Assembly: GCF_000934725.1 (NCBI RefSeq) | Contig: NZ_JYNS01000001.1 | Coordinates: forward strand, 310,001-374,000 | Length of the DNA stretch: 64,000 nt | Direction of reading: 5' to 3' | From: Methyloterricola oryzae | GTDB lineage: Bacteria > Pseudomonadota > Gammaproteobacteria > Methylococcales > Methylococcaceae | Shown here: piece after piece, positions 37,412-47,299 of the stretch | How the letters are laid out: each line of letters begins with the position of its first letter | Position numbering within the stretch: position 1 is the stretch's first letter | Translations under genes and position numbers: made by a program | Notes under the pieces: model-generated | Told to the model about the DNA's origin: nothing | Seen by the model: the letters and a program-made list of their open reading frames with translations, nothing else | Databases searched by the model: none

Positions 37412-38851
37412 ATGGGCAAGCCTACGGGGTTCATGGAGATCTCACGCCAGGATCGGCGTTATACGCTGGTTGGCGACCGCATCCAGCATTTCCGCGAGTT
37501 CGTCATCCCCCTGAGCGAAGAGGAAGTGCGCAAGCAGGGCGCGCGCTGCATGGACTGCGGCATTCCTTACTGCCACAAGGGCTGCCCCATCAACAACATC
37601 ATTCCCGACTGGAACGACCTGGTCTATCAGGGCAACTGGCAGGAAGCCATCGAGGTACTGCATAGCACCAACAACTTCCCGGAATTCACCGGGCGCATCT
37701 GCCCGGCCCCCTGCGAGGCGGCCTGCACGCTCAATCTCACCGACGAACCGGTGACCATCAAGAGCATCGAGTGCAGCATCGTCGACCGCGCCTGGGAGGC
37801 AGGCTGGATCAAGCCGCAGATTCCCGCCCGCCGCACCGGCAAGCGCGTGGGCATCATCGGCTCCGGACCCGCGGGAATGGCCTGCGCCCAGCAACTGGCC
37901 CGGGCCGGCCACACCGTGGTGGTCTACGAGAAGGCCGACCGCATCGGCGGCTTGCTGCGCTACGGCATTCCCGACTTCAAGATGGAAAAGCATCTGATCG
38001 ACCGCCGCATCGCCCAAATGCAGGCGGAAGGCGTGGTGTTCCGACCCAACAGCCATATCGGCAAGGACATCCCGCTGGATTCGCTGATGGAGCAGTACGA
38101 TGCCATCGTCCTCACCGGTGGCTCGGAAAAGCCGCGCGACCTCGAGGTGCCTGGGCGCGAGCTGGACGGCGTGCATTTCGCCATGGAGTTCCTGCCGCAA
38201 CAGAACAAGCGCGTGGCCGGCGATTCGATCGCGGACGATGCCGCCATACTCGCCACCGGCAAGCACGTCATCGTCATCGGCGGCGGCGATACCGGCTCCG
38301 ACTGCATTGGCACCTCCATCCGCCACGGTGCGGCCTCGGTGACCCAGCTGGAAATCCTGCCCAAGCCCCCGGAAAAGGAAGACAAGTCCCTAACCTGGCC
38401 GGAGTGGCCCAACAAGCTGCGCACATCCACCTCCCAGGAGGAGGGCTGTGCGCGCGAATGGAGTGTCGCCACCCGGAAACTGGAGGGCGCGGGCGGCAAA
38501 GTCACCGCGATCCACTGCGTGCGCGTGGAATGGAAGCAGGCGGGCGGACGCTGGGTGATGAACGAGATTCCCGGCAGCGAGTTCACCCTCAAGGCCGACC
38601 TGGTGCTCCTGGCCATGGGCTTCGTACATCCGATACACGAAGGTCTGCTCAAGGAATCGGGCGTCGCTCTGGATGAACGCGGAAACGTCAAGGCCGACAC
38701 CGACGACTACCGCACCTCGGTGGACAAGGTGTTTGCCGCCGGCGACATGCGCCGCGGACAGTCCCTGGTGGTGTGGGCCATCCGCGAGGGCCGCCAGGCG
38801 GCACGCGCCGTGGACGAATACCTGATGGGCGCCACGGAACTGCCGCGCTGA
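37412..38851 (+). CDS. gltD: glutamate synthase small subunit
   Basis: 479 residues. Supplies electrons from NADPH to GltB. N-terminal cluster cysteines in [17 protein letters not shown] and [15 protein letters not shown]-binding [21 protein letters not shown]-binding [19 protein letters not shown] precedes the start at 37412. Operon with gltB. Confidence 0.98.
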   Translation: MGKPTGFMEISRQDRRYTLVGDRIQHFREFVIPLSEEEVRKQGARCMDCGIPYCHKGCPINNIIPDWNDLVYQGNWQEAIEVLHSTNNFPEFTGRICPAPCEAACTLNLTDEPVTIKSIECSIVDRAWEAGWIKPQIPARRTGKRVGIIGSGPAGMACAQQLARAGHTVVVYEKADRIGGLLRYGIPDFKMEKHLIDRRIAQMQAEGVVFRPNSHIGKDIPLDSLMEQYDAIVLTGGSEKPRDLEVPGRELDGVHFAMEFLPQQNKRVAGDSIADDAAILATGKHVIVIGGGDTGSDCIGTSIRHGAASVTQLEILPKPPEKEDKSLTWPEWPNKLRTSTSQEEGCAREWSVATRKLEGAGGKVTAIHCVRVEWKQAGGRWVMNEIPGSEFTLKADLVLLAMGFVHPIHEGLLKESGVALDERGNVKADTDDYRTSVDKVFAAGDMRRGQSLVVWAIREGRQAARAVDEYLMGATELPR

Positions 38852-38879
38852 ACTGGGCCAGCGCCGGATTCCCGCCAAG

Positions 38880-40397
38880 ATGCCGCGAAGCCAGAGCGCA
38901 GCCTTTTCCCAGCACAGCGCCAGCAGTCTGCCGCCGACCCTGATCCGGCTGTTTTCGCTGGCGCGGGTCTTCGGCCTGATGCTGATGGTCTTCAGTGTCA
39001 CCTACCTGATGCCCATCGTGACCTCGCTGGTTTTCGACGATGGCACCCTGGTGCTGTTCGTGGAGGACATGCTGCTGACCTTCGGCTGCGGAGGCGTGCT
39101 GTGGATCATCGCCCGCGACTATGTCCGGGAATTGAAATCCAAGGATGGTTTCCTGCTGGTGGTCATGGCCTGGCTGGGAATGGCGGCCTTCTCCACCTTC
39201 CCGCTGAAGTCCTACATCCGCGATCTTTCCTTCACCGACGCCTATTTCGAAACCATGTCGGGGCTCACCACCACGGGGGCCACGGTTCTGGCGGGACTGG
39301 ACAACCTGCCGCCCGCCATCAATCTGTGGCGGCACGAACTGAACTGGTTCGGAGGCATGGGGATCATCGTACTCGCCGTCGCCATTCTGCCGGTACTGGG
39401 AGTCGGCGGACGTCAGATGTTCATGGCCGAAACCCCGGGGCCCATGAAGGACAGCAAACTGGCGCCGCGCATCACCGAGACCGCCAAAAATCTGTGGCTC
39501 GTGTATGCCGGCATCACCCTGGCCTGCATCTTGGCGCTCCGGCTGGCGGGGATGGAATGGCTGGACGCGGTTTGCCACGCTTTCGCCACCATGGGACTGG
39601 GAGGCTTCTCCACCCATGACGCCAACATCGGCTATTTCGACTCGGTGGCCATTGAGGTCGTCCTAAGCCTATTCATGCTAATCGCAGGCATGAACTTCGC
39701 GACTCATTTTCTGGCCCTGCGCAGCCAGAGCCTGCACCCCTACCAGCACGATATCGAAGCCAAACCCTTCCTCCTTCTGAGCCTCGGCAGTTGCGTCGGT
39801 ATCGCCCTCTATCTGTTCCTGACCGGCACCTATGGCAACTTTTGGACCGCCCTGCGGCATGCCAGTTTCAATCTGATATCCATTGCTACCGACTGCGGGT
39901 TCGCCAGCGTGGATTTCAACCAATGGCCCATCTTCGCGCCCTTGTGGATGCTGTTCCTCAGTTGCATCACCTCCTGCACCGGTTCCACCGGCGGCGGCAT
40001 CAAGATGATGCGCACCCTGATCCTGGTGAAGCAGAGCCAGATGCAGATGTTCCTGCTCACCCACCCGACCTCGGTAAATCCCCTCAAATTGGGCAAGATG
40101 GTGATTCCCTCCAGCATCCTGCTGTCCATCCTGGGGTTCATCTTCGTCTATTTCATGAGCATCGTGATCCTGACCCTGGCGCTGGTCATCAGCGGTCTCG
40201 ATATCGTTTCCTCGTTCAGCGCCATCCTGGCCTGCGTCAACAACGCCGGCCCCGGCCTCAACCAGGTGGGACCCGCCACCAACTTTGCCAGCCTGACCGA
40301 CTTCCAGACCTGGATGTGTTCCCTGGCCATGTTCCTGGGACGCATCGAGGTTTTCACCGCCCTGATCCTGTTCACCCCCGCGTTCTGGCGCAAATAG
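38880..40397 (+). CDS. trkH: Trk-type potassium transporter, membrane subunit
   Basis: 505 residues, multispanning. Four pore-loop segments are visible, including GLTTTGATVL, the MGLGGFSTHD block, SIATDCGFASVDF and CVNNAGPGLNQVGP; the glycines form the K+ selectivity filter. SCTGSTGGGIKMMRTL is the characteristic gating-loop region. No trkA is adjacent. It begins 28 bases after gltD, so it may be read through from gltBD. Confidence 0.93.
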   Translation: MPRSQSAAFSQHSASSLPPTLIRLFSLARVFGLMLMVFSVTYLMPIVTSLVFDDGTLVLFVEDMLLTFGCGGVLWIIARDYVRELKSKDGFLLVVMAWLGMAAFSTFPLKSYIRDLSFTDAYFETMSGLTTTGATVLAGLDNLPPAINLWRHELNWFGGMGIIVLAVAILPVLGVGGRQMFMAETPGPMKDSKLAPRITETAKNLWLVYAGITLACILALRLAGMEWLDAVCHAFATMGLGGFSTHDANIGYFDSVAIEVVLSLFMLIAGMNFATHFLALRSQSLHPYQHDIEAKPFLLLSLGSCVGIALYLFLTGTYGNFWTALRHASFNLISIATDCGFASVDFNQWPIFAPLWMLFLSCITSCTGSTGGGIKMMRTLILVKQSQMQMFLLTHPTSVNPLKLGKMVIPSSILLSILGFIFVYFMSIVILTLALVISGLDIVSSFSAILACVNNAGPGLNQVGPATNFASLTDFQTWMCSLAMFLGRIEVFTALILFTPAFWRK

Positions 40398-40413
40398 TTC
40401 CTCACGGCGCGGC

Positions 40414-42051
40414 CTATCGCGGCCGGTTGATCCGCGCCGACAATTCATGCGCCGAGGCGGCCGTGTGCGCCTCGATGCCGTGAATCTCGCAACGGCCGCC
40501 CTTCGCGACACAGTCCTCACGAAACTGCTCGATGAACTCCATCACGGTATGATCGACGAGGTACGCATCCGTCAGATCGAAAATGATGGACTTGCCCGCC
40601 GGAAATCCCGCCAGCTCGCTTTTCAGGGCCAGGAAATTGGAGAAGATCGCCGATCCCCTAACACGCACGACGCAGGTTCCCGGCTCCGTATGCTCGACCT
40701 GATAGGAAATCGCGAGGAGATTGCGCAGGGGCACGCCCCGCCCCACATGCAGCACCAGCTTGGCGGCGACCCCGATCAGTACGCCCACCAGCAGATTGGT
40801 CGCCAGCACCCCGATGATGGTGATCAGAAACAGGGCCATCTGCTCCCGGCCCAAGTCCATGGTCCGGACGAATGCCTGGGGCGAGGCCAGGCGGAAGCCG
40901 CTGTAGACCAGCAGGGCGGCCAGCGAGGCCAGCGGAATGACGCCGATCACATGAGGAAAAGCCAACACGAACACCAGCAACAAGAGCCCATGAAAGAAGT
41001 TCGACCAGCCGCTCTCGGCGCCGGCGTCCACGTTGGCGGAACTGCGCAGCACCTCGGCGATCATGGGAAGGCCGCCGATCAGGCCGGCAAGCACATTTCC
41101 GACTCCCACGGCCCAAAGGTCCCGATTCAGGTCGCTCTGCCGTTGACGGGGATCGAGCTTGTCCACCGCCGCAGCGCTGAGCAGGGTCTCAAGGCTCCCA
41201 ACCAGGCAGATGGCGATGACGCTCTGCCAGAATGCTAGGGTCAGGACGCGGGAAAAATCGGGAAAGCTGATGCTCGCCAGGAAACTGTCGGGTATCGCCA
41301 CCAGGAAATCGGGGCCGAGGTGCAGGTCCTTGGGCACGATGAAGGCGTCTCCGGGGTGCAGATCTGCCAGGCCGAATAGCTTCCCCAGCACCATCCCGGA
41401 CAGGATCACCAGCAGGGGCGCCGGGATTTTTCGCAGGAAACGGGCGTTGACCAGCGGCCAGCCGACCAGGATCGCAAGCCCGACCAGGGCAATGAAGGCC
41501 GTTTCCGGCACGAAGAAGGCCAGCCCGTGGGGAAGCGCCGCCAGGTCCGCAAGCAGGCTCGGTCCAGCCTCGGTTCCGACGCCGGCCATGACCGGAATCT
41601 GCTTGATCATGATGATGATGCCGATGGCCGCCAGCATGCCGTGGACCACCGAGTTGGGAAAGAAGGCGGCGAGACGGCCAGCCTTGCGCAGGCCCAGCAC
41701 CACCTGGATGACTCCCGCCACGACGATGGCGGCCAAGGTGCGGCGGTAACCGGCCATGGGGTCACCTTCGCCCAACGCATCCACGGCACCCAGAATGACC
41801 ACCACCAGTCCGGCCGCAGGACCGGTGATGGTAAGGTGAGAGCCGTTGATGCGGGAAACCAATAGCCCGCCGATGACGGCGGTAATCAGCCCCGACATCG
41901 GCGGAAAGCCGGAGGCCACAGCCACCCCGAGGCACAATGGCAGGGCGATGAGGAAGACCAGAAATCCGGCTACGACATCGCAGCGCCAGGTTTTCTTCAA
42001 TCCATCGAAAGCGGGCTTTGCCGCAAGACTGGACAACACGGGACGATCCAT
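40414..42051 (-). CDS. SulP-family anion transporter with STAS domain
   Basis: 545 residues. Membrane domain of SLC26/SulP type (FLVFLIALPLCLGVAVASG, SHLTITGPAAGLVVVILGA, GGLPMIAEVLRSSANVDAGA) and a cytoplasmic STAS domain from about residue 440 (VVRVRGSAIFSNFLALK, SIIFDLTDAYLVDHTVME). The substrate may be sulphate, bicarbonate or a dicarboxylate. The GGLPMIAEVLRSSAN block resembles members associated with bicarbonate uptake, but no carbonic anhydrase is adjacent. The start at 42051 has AGGAG five bases upstream. Confidence 0.88.
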   Translation of the reverse strand: MDRPVLSSLAAKPAFDGLKKTWRCDVVAGFLVFLIALPLCLGVAVASGFPPMSGLITAVIGGLLVSRINGSHLTITGPAAGLVVVILGAVDALGEGDPMAGYRRTLAAIVVAGVIQVVLGLRKAGRLAAFFPNSVVHGMLAAIGIIIMIKQIPVMAGVGTEAGPSLLADLAALPHGLAFFVPETAFIALVGLAILVGWPLVNARFLRKIPAPLLVILSGMVLGKLFGLADLHPGDAFIVPKDLHLGPDFLVAIPDSFLASISFPDFSRVLTLAFWQSVIAICLVGSLETLLSAAAVDKLDPRQRQSDLNRDLWAVGVGNVLAGLIGGLPMIAEVLRSSANVDAGAESGWSNFFHGLLLLVFVLAFPHVIGVIPLASLAALLVYSGFRLASPQAFVRTMDLGREQMALFLITIIGVLATNLLVGVLIGVAAKLVLHVGRGVPLRNLLAISYQVEHTEPGTCVVRVRGSAIFSNFLALKSELAGFPAGKSIIFDLTDAYLVDHTVMEFIEQFREDCVAKGGRCEIHGIEAHTAASAHELSARINRPR

Positions 42052-42296
42052 GGGGACTCCTGGAGTCAAGATTGGGTGGGGTGCGGGGCCGGGTCTGTCT
42101 GATGGGCATCAGCCCACTTCAAGAGAAGCGCGAACCTGAACGGAGGCGATGCCTGCCACGGGGATGAGCGCGCGGAAGCGTCTCGCTTTCAGGCCCAAGT
42201 CCTGGAGCGAGAGCGTAACACACGGGGACGGCGAGTTGGGGCCCTGCGCGCCGCGCGTGTGCCTGACACGGGGCCGAAATGACCGATGGCGCTGGA

Positions 42297-42740
42297 TCAG
42301 GGCTCGCGCAGGCGGACGGCAAGCACGTCGCACCGGGCATGATGCACCACGCTGGCGGCAGTGGATCCCAGCAACAAGGCGATGCCGTGACGGCCATGGG
42401 AGCCCACCACGATCAGGTCCGCGCCTAGGTCCTCGGCGAGCCGGATGATTTCACCCTTCGGGCTGCCAATTTCCACGAATTGCCGGCTTTCCGGAACTCC
42501 CAGGCGCTCGCCCAGTTCCTTCAGGCGGACGCGGGCCGCGTCCATCATCTGGTCGGTCAGGTCGATGTCGAAGGGGACGATGGGGCCGTAGGCCGCATCA
42601 CCGATGGGCAGGTTTTCCACCACATGCAGCACGCTCAACTCGGCCTGGTGGCGCTGGGCCAGGTCCATGGCGCGCGCTCCGGCCTGGTCGCTGTGCTCGT
42701 TGAAATCCGTCGCCAGCAGGATCTTGCGGTAGCTTTCCAT
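42297..42740 (-). CDS. universal stress protein UspA family
   Basis: 147 residues. ATP-binding UspA type: N-terminal KILLATDFNEHSDQA with Asp, and the phosphate loop GSHGRHGIALLLGSTAASV. Likely cytoplasmic and stress- or growth-arrest-responsive. Between a SulP transporter and a small membrane protein on the same strand, with more than 200 bases on the SulP side. Confidence 0.9.
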   Translation of the reverse strand: MESYRKILLATDFNEHSDQAGARAMDLAQRHQAELSVLHVVENLPIGDAAYGPIVPFDIDLTDQMMDAARVRLKELGERLGVPESRQFVEIGSPKGEIIRLAEDLGADLIVVGSHGRHGIALLLGSTAASVVHHARCDVLAVRLREP

Positions 42741-42795
42741 GATTCCTCCAGTGTAATGATGGAGCGGGGAGCGCAGGTAGCGCGCCCTCCGCCGT

Positions 42796-43296
42796 TCAGG
42801 CGGCGGGCGGAAAAAGGGTTAACATGACCTGATAGCTCGCCACCACATAGACGACGGCCAGGCCGATTCCCACGCCCAATGGCCGCGACAGGGCGTGACG
42901 CAGTATATGAGCGACCACGGCCAGGTGCCAGAGCATCAGTAGCAACAGCAGCAGGTAAGCGCCGCGGGCACCCGCCGAATAGGCCATCCAGGCCACGGGA
43001 GGAATAGCGAGGCTGCTGATCAGGGCATCCGCACCCAGCATGGCAATAGCCGTCTGCACAAAGCGCTTTTGCAGCCGCAAAAATTTTAAATTACCCCAGA
43101 CAAACCCCAGCAGGATCAGGAGTTCCACCAATGCCTGCAGCACAGCCTCCATGCTCATGCCCTCGAGGCCGAGCAGCACCACGCCGACAGTCAGGTAGAC
43201 CAGCACCGCCAGTCCGAGGAGCAGTTGCGAGGCGGGCACATCCTGTGGTCCCCGCCTGAACAGGCAAATATCAATGAACAGCTGGATCAAGGGCAT
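42796..43296 (-). CDS. four-helix inner-membrane protein of unknown function
   Basis: 166 residues with about four to five membrane segments: LLLGLAVLVYLTVGVVLLGL, ALVELLILLGFVWG, AIAMLGADALISSLAIPPVA, AYLLLLLLMLWHLAVVA and LGVGIGLAVVYVVASY. It resembles the Yip1-like/DUF type small membrane proteins found near housekeeping genes. The start at 43296 is the first Met before the hydrophobic core. No function assigned. Confidence 0.7.
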   Translation of the reverse strand: MPLIQLFIDICLFRRGPQDVPASQLLLGLAVLVYLTVGVVLLGLEGMSMEAVLQALVELLILLGFVWGNLKFLRLQKRFVQTAIAMLGADALISSLAIPPVAWMAYSAGARGAYLLLLLLMLWHLAVVAHILRHALSRPLGVGIGLAVVYVVASYQVMLTLFPPAA

Positions 43297-43401
43297 GATT
43301 CGTCTCACCTTGCCGTGCCAAATACATCTCCATCCAAAATCTCCCGTCGGCCAGCGCCGGCACCGGCCATCCCCCTTCAAGGCGCGCCGCGCCCGGCCGG
43401 A

Positions 43402-45306
43402 TCACGCAGGAATGTCCCGTTCCGCCATTTCCAGGGCCTCCCCCGCCTCCAGCCAGGCCAATTCGGCCATTTCCACCTCGCGGTCGGCCGTGGCCTTCGC
43501 TGTAAGCAGCTCTTTCAGGCGCTCCTTCTGATTGGGCTCGTAAAGGCCCGGAACCGCCAACTGCGACTCCAGTTCCTGCCGCGCGCGGGACAGGCTTTCC
43601 AGCCGCGCCTCTGCCGTCGTCAAGGCCTTGCGCAAGGGGCCGAGTTGGGAGCGCCTTTCCGCCTGCTGGCGCCTTTGATCCTTGCGCGACGGGCCGCCCG
43701 CACTTGCGCCGTCGAGGCCAAGCGAGGCGGTAGTACGGCGCAACTCGTTCAATTGTCGACGATAATCGTCCAGATCTCCATCGAAGGCCTGCACCTGGCC
43801 TGCCCCGACCAGCCAGAAATCGTCGGTCACGGTCCTCAGCAAATGGCGGTCGTGGGATACCAGCACCAGCGCGCCCTCGTAGTCCTGCAAGGCCACGCCC
43901 AGCGCATGGCGCATTTCCAGGTCAAGATGGTTGGTCGGCTCATCCAAAAGTAACAGGTTGGGACGCTGAAAAATCAGCAGCGCCAGGGCCAGCCGCGCTT
44001 TTTCGCCACCGGAGAAGGGGGCCACCGGTGCCAGCGCCATGTCACCCTGAAAGTCGAAGCCCCCGAGGAATCCGCGCAATTCCTTTTCACTGGCGCGGGG
44101 ATCCAGACGCTGCAGATGCAGCAGCGGGCTGGCCTGCATGTCCAGTTGCTCAATCTGATGCTGGGCAAAATAGCCGAGTTGCAGATCCTGGGCCCGCGTC
44201 AAGCGTCCGCTCAGCAGGGGCAATGCGCCGGCCAGCGTCTTGATCAGCGTGGACTTGCCGGCTCCATTGGCGCCCAGCAGCCCGATACGATCACCTGGCG
44301 CAAGGCTCAGTTGCACGCCTTCGAGAATCGCACGGCCGGCATAGCCCACGTTCACCTCATCCAGACTAAGGAGAGGCCTGGGCAGCTTGCGTGGAGCCGG
44401 GAAGGTGAACTCGAAGGGCGAGTCGACATGGGCCATGGCGATCACTTCCATGCGCGCCAAAGCCTTTATGCGGCTCTGGGCCTGGCGGGCCTTGGTGGCC
44501 TTGGCGCGGAACCGGTCGACGAAGGACTGGATGTGCTTGATCTCGCGCTGCTGCCTCTCATAGGCCGACTGGCGCTGGGCGAGCTGCTCGGCGCGGCGCG
44601 TCTCGAAGCTTGAGTAATTCCCGGTATAAAGGGTTATTCGCTGGTTCTCCAGATGGGCGATACAGTCCGTGATGCCATCCAGGAAATCCCGGTCATGGGA
44701 AATCAGCAGCAGTGTGCCCGGGTACTCGACCAACCATTCCTGCAACCAGATGACGGCGTCCAGATCCAGGTGATTGGTGGGCTCGTCCAGCAACAGGATG
44801 TCGGAGCGGCACATCAGCGCCTTGGCCAGATTCAGGCGCATGCGCCAGCCGCCGGAGAACTCCGCCACGGCCCGGGCTTCGTCCTCAGCCTGGAAACCCA
44901 GACCGTTCATCAGCCGGGCCGCGCGCGCCCGGGCCTGATAACCGCCGATACTTTCATAGCGGGCATGCAGATGGGCATAGGCCACGCCGTCCTTACCGGC
45001 ATCGCACTGCTGCAGCGCCTCCTGCACCGCACGCAGTTCCGTGTCGCCGTCCATGATGTATTCGATGGCTTCCCGGCCGTCCGCCTGGACCTCCTGGGCC
45101 ACATGGGCGATCACCGCCCCGGGCGGAACGCTCAGCTCACCGGCGTCGGCGTGCAGTTGTCCCAGCAGCAGGGCGAACAGGCTGGATTTGCCGGCCCCAT
45201 TGGCGCCGGTAACGCCCACCTTCTGTCCCTGGTGGATGGTGAAACTGACATCCTCGAACAACAGCCGGACACCCCGGCGCAGCGCGAGCGACTTGAACGC
45301 GATCAT
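43402..45306 (-). CDS. ABC-F ATPase, YheS/Uup-like
   Basis: 634 residues with two ABC domains and no membrane part. Walker A motifs GANGAGKSSLFALL and GANGAGKSTLIKTL, signature motifs EFSGGWRMRLNLAKAL and FSGGEKARLALALL, and the inter-domain linker RRAEQLAQRQSAYERQQREI typical of ABC-F proteins that probe the ribosomal E site. A C-terminal coiled coil covers about residues 545-630. YheS is the closest name by layout. Likely assists stalled translation. Confidence 0.92.
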   Translation of the reverse strand: MIAFKSLALRRGVRLLFEDVSFTIHQGQKVGVTGANGAGKSSLFALLLGQLHADAGELSVPPGAVIAHVAQEVQADGREAIEYIMDGDTELRAVQEALQQCDAGKDGVAYAHLHARYESIGGYQARARAARLMNGLGFQAEDEARAVAEFSGGWRMRLNLAKALMCRSDILLLDEPTNHLDLDAVIWLQEWLVEYPGTLLLISHDRDFLDGITDCIAHLENQRITLYTGNYSSFETRRAEQLAQRQSAYERQQREIKHIQSFVDRFRAKATKARQAQSRIKALARMEVIAMAHVDSPFEFTFPAPRKLPRPLLSLDEVNVGYAGRAILEGVQLSLAPGDRIGLLGANGAGKSTLIKTLAGALPLLSGRLTRAQDLQLGYFAQHQIEQLDMQASPLLHLQRLDPRASEKELRGFLGGFDFQGDMALAPVAPFSGGEKARLALALLIFQRPNLLLLDEPTNHLDLEMRHALGVALQDYEGALVLVSHDRHLLRTVTDDFWLVGAGQVQAFDGDLDDYRRQLNELRRTTASLGLDGASAGGPSRKDQRRQQAERRSQLGPLRKALTTAEARLESLSRARQELESQLAVPGLYEPNQKERLKELLTAKATADREVEMAELAWLEAGEALEMAERDIPA

Positions 45307-45343
45307 TCCGCCGGCCGCCGTGGATGCAAAGGCACGCCTGGCA

Positions 45344-45865
45344 TCAGGCCGCCTTGTCGATGCGCTCGTCCGCCTTGATCACGAATTCCTTGAAATTGCC
45401 CCGGGTGATGGTAGCGCGCGGAATGATCAGGGCCGAATCCAGGGAAATGAAGACGAAGGCGTACTTCTTGGTGACTTCGACGCGCAGCACATCACCCCAG
45501 GCGATCCTGGACTCGCCCTTCGGGGTGACTTCCACCAGATGGTCGCGATCAACCCGCAGGGTATAGCGCCCCACCGCCGCGGCTTTTTCCTCCTCGCTGT
45601 AGGTCGTGCGGATCTGCTTGCGCCAGCTCCAGCGCAAGATATGCGGTACGCCGATACCCCAGGCCACCGCGATGATGCCGACATAGGCGGCGGAGAGCAT
45701 GTCCTTGAAGTAGAAGAAAAGGAACAGGGAAACGGTGACGATGATACCGGGCATGATGGCCTGGTGGCGGCGCATGACTTTCTGGAGCCTCTCCGTGCCC
45801 TCCAGTTGGTGCTCGTTGAAGGCTATCAGGTCCTGTTCTCGGACTTCGTATTCTATTTCTGTCAT
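45344..45865 (-). CDS. YcxB-like membrane protein
   Basis: 173 residues. N-terminal cytoplasmic segment, two membrane helices (IMPGIIVTVSLFLFFYF, SAAYVGIIAVAWGIGVPHIL), then a C-terminal domain with RYTLRVDRDHLVEVTPKGES, IAWGDVLRVEVTKKYAFVFI and LIIPRATI. This last part matches the YcxB-like PH-fold pattern (W-x-D/x-hydrophobic-x-V then A-hydrophobic-IP). Function unknown. Confidence 0.78.
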   Translation of the reverse strand: MTEIEYEVREQDLIAFNEHQLEGTERLQKVMRRHQAIMPGIIVTVSLFLFFYFKDMLSAAYVGIIAVAWGIGVPHILRWSWRKQIRTTYSEEEKAAAVGRYTLRVDRDHLVEVTPKGESRIAWGDVLRVEVTKKYAFVFISLDSALIIPRATITRGNFKEFVIKADERIDKAA

Positions 45866-46018
45866 GGCATTTCCGTGGTGTCAGCGCCAGCGGCCCGGGG
45901 CTAGGGCATGGATTCATGGCACCCGCCGCTGCGCGGGCCGGCGCAGGGTAAAAAGGTGACTATTATACGCAATTCTGCTTCAATTTCGGCATAGCCAACC
46001 CATTCCCAGGACCCTGTC

Positions 46019-46486
46019 ATGAAAGGCCAGACACACATCATCGATCACCTCAACGCCCTGCTCGCCGGCGAGCTGACCGCCATCGACCAGTACCTGGCGC
46101 ATGCCCGCATGTATCACGACTGGGGTTTTCACAAATTGCACGAACACACCCAGCACGAAATGGAGGAAGAACGCCAGCATGCCGACAGCCTCATCAAGCG
46201 CATCCTGTTCCTGGAAGGCACGCCCGACCTGAGCAAGCGCGAGCCACTGGCTATCGGCCGCGACGTCCCGGAAATGCTCAGGAATGACCTGGGGGTCGAA
46301 TACAAGGTGATCGCGCACCTCAAGGAGGTCATCAAAGCCTGCGAGGCTGCGCAGGACTATGAGACCCGGCGTATCCTGATGCAATTGCTGGATGACACCG
46401 AAGAGGATCACACCGACTGGCTGGAAACCCAACTCGGCCTGATCGACCGCATCGGCCTGCAGAATTACCTGCAAAGCCAGATGTGA
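46019..46486 (+). CDS. bfr: bacterioferritin, subunit lacking the haem-ligand methionine
   Basis: 155 residues. Forms a 24-mer iron store. Ferroxidase residues Glu18, Glu51, His54, Glu94, Glu128 and His131 are all present. Position 52, normally the Met that coordinates inter-subunit haem, is Arg (EEERQHADSL). This subunit type therefore cannot bind haem in the usual way; some Pseudomonas and Neisseria species pair such subunits with a haem-type partner. bfd follows 125 bases downstream behind its own Fur-type promoter. Confidence 0.95.
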   Translation: MKGQTHIIDHLNALLAGELTAIDQYLAHARMYHDWGFHKLHEHTQHEMEEERQHADSLIKRILFLEGTPDLSKREPLAIGRDVPEMLRNDLGVEYKVIAHLKEVIKACEAAQDYETRRILMQLLDDTEEDHTDWLETQLGLIDRIGLQNYLQSQM

Positions 46487-46552
46487 ACGAACAAAGATAA
46501 GTCAAATCCATAACAGACTGGCGGGAGGCGTTAAATTTTTCGCTCCAGACGG

Positions 46553-46581
46553 TTGATAAGCATTCTCAAAAAAGCTATGCT
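46553..46581 (+). promoter_or_regulatory. Fur-box promoter upstream of bfd
   Basis: TGATAAGCATTCTCA (46554-46568) matches the 7-1-7 Fur site TGATAATnATTATCA at 12 of 14 positions. It overlaps a sigma-70 promoter TTGATA (46553-46558), 17 bases, TATGCT (46576-46581). Repression by Fe-Fur would release Bfd production under iron limitation, as known for bfd elsewhere. Confidence 0.7.
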
Positions 46582-46611
46582 TTATCCAGGTCACATCCTG
46601 GTTGAGAATGT

Positions 46612-46818
46612 ATGTATATCTGCATCTGCAAGAACATCACCGACCACCAGATCCGCAAGGCGGTCCTGGAACATCGCGTCAGCAGCATGAGGGAATTGAG
46701 GGCATGTCTCGGGGCTTGCGATCAGTGCGGAAAATGCGCATTGGCTGCCCGGGAGATCATACGCGAAGCCACCAAGGAGCGCCGTCTGCCGGACGTATCG
46801 CCGGCCAAGGCGGCATGA
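46612..46818 (+). CDS. bfd: bacterioferritin-associated ferredoxin
   Basis: 68 residues. Small [2Fe-2S] protein that passes electrons to Bfr to release stored iron. Cluster ligands Cys4, Cys6, Cys39 and Cys42 in MYICICKNITD and CDQCGKC; two extra cysteines at 32 and 36. The downstream basic segment (AAREIIREATKERR) is family-typical. Start at 46612 is fixed by the CxC near the N-terminus. Confidence 0.95.
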   Translation: MYICICKNITDHQIRKAVLEHRVSSMRELRACLGACDQCGKCALAAREIIREATKERRLPDVSPAKAA

Positions 46819-47299
46819 CGCGCATGCGCCACTAGCGCTGCTGTTCACCCGGTATCGTCTGGATCTGGCGACCAAGCCCCTCGCCGGGTGCACAGCCACA
46901 TCGGCGCAAGAACCATCCGCCTGATTGCGCAACCTCGGCGGGATCAAACGACCAAGACAGCCCGTTACTGATCGGCCGCACCACGTCTGGCTGGGAACAG
47001 GGGATTTGTTCGCAGATCATGCCGTGCGGGTCTGCGACTCCAAACCCGGTGGCTACACTGCACTGATTTTGAAAGCCATTGGAAACCTGCGTTTCCGGAT
47101 CACGGCCGCGGCGAAATCCAGGGTGGGCTGATTCCGCTTTTCTCTCGAGAACCGCACACGGGCGCTTCCGCCCGCCTATTCCCCCGCCAGCGTCCCGCAT
47201 TCCCGACAGTTGAACCGATGGAAATGGATCGGTTAACCTGCGACAACTGCTTACAACGCGCTACCCGCTACCGGCAGGCCGGCGCAGGAACTTCTAATC
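46819..47299. other. 481-base stretch without a supported gene
   Basis: Short frames exist on both strands but none has a ribosome site, family resemblance or plausible composition. An AGGAA sequence just before 47300 serves the next gene. No tRNA or terminator recognised. Confidence 0.5.

Noticed and set aside
46832-47200. A 122-codon minus-strand frame downstream of bfd
   Set aside because: No ribosome site, no signal or domain pattern, and composition unlike neighbouring proteins.
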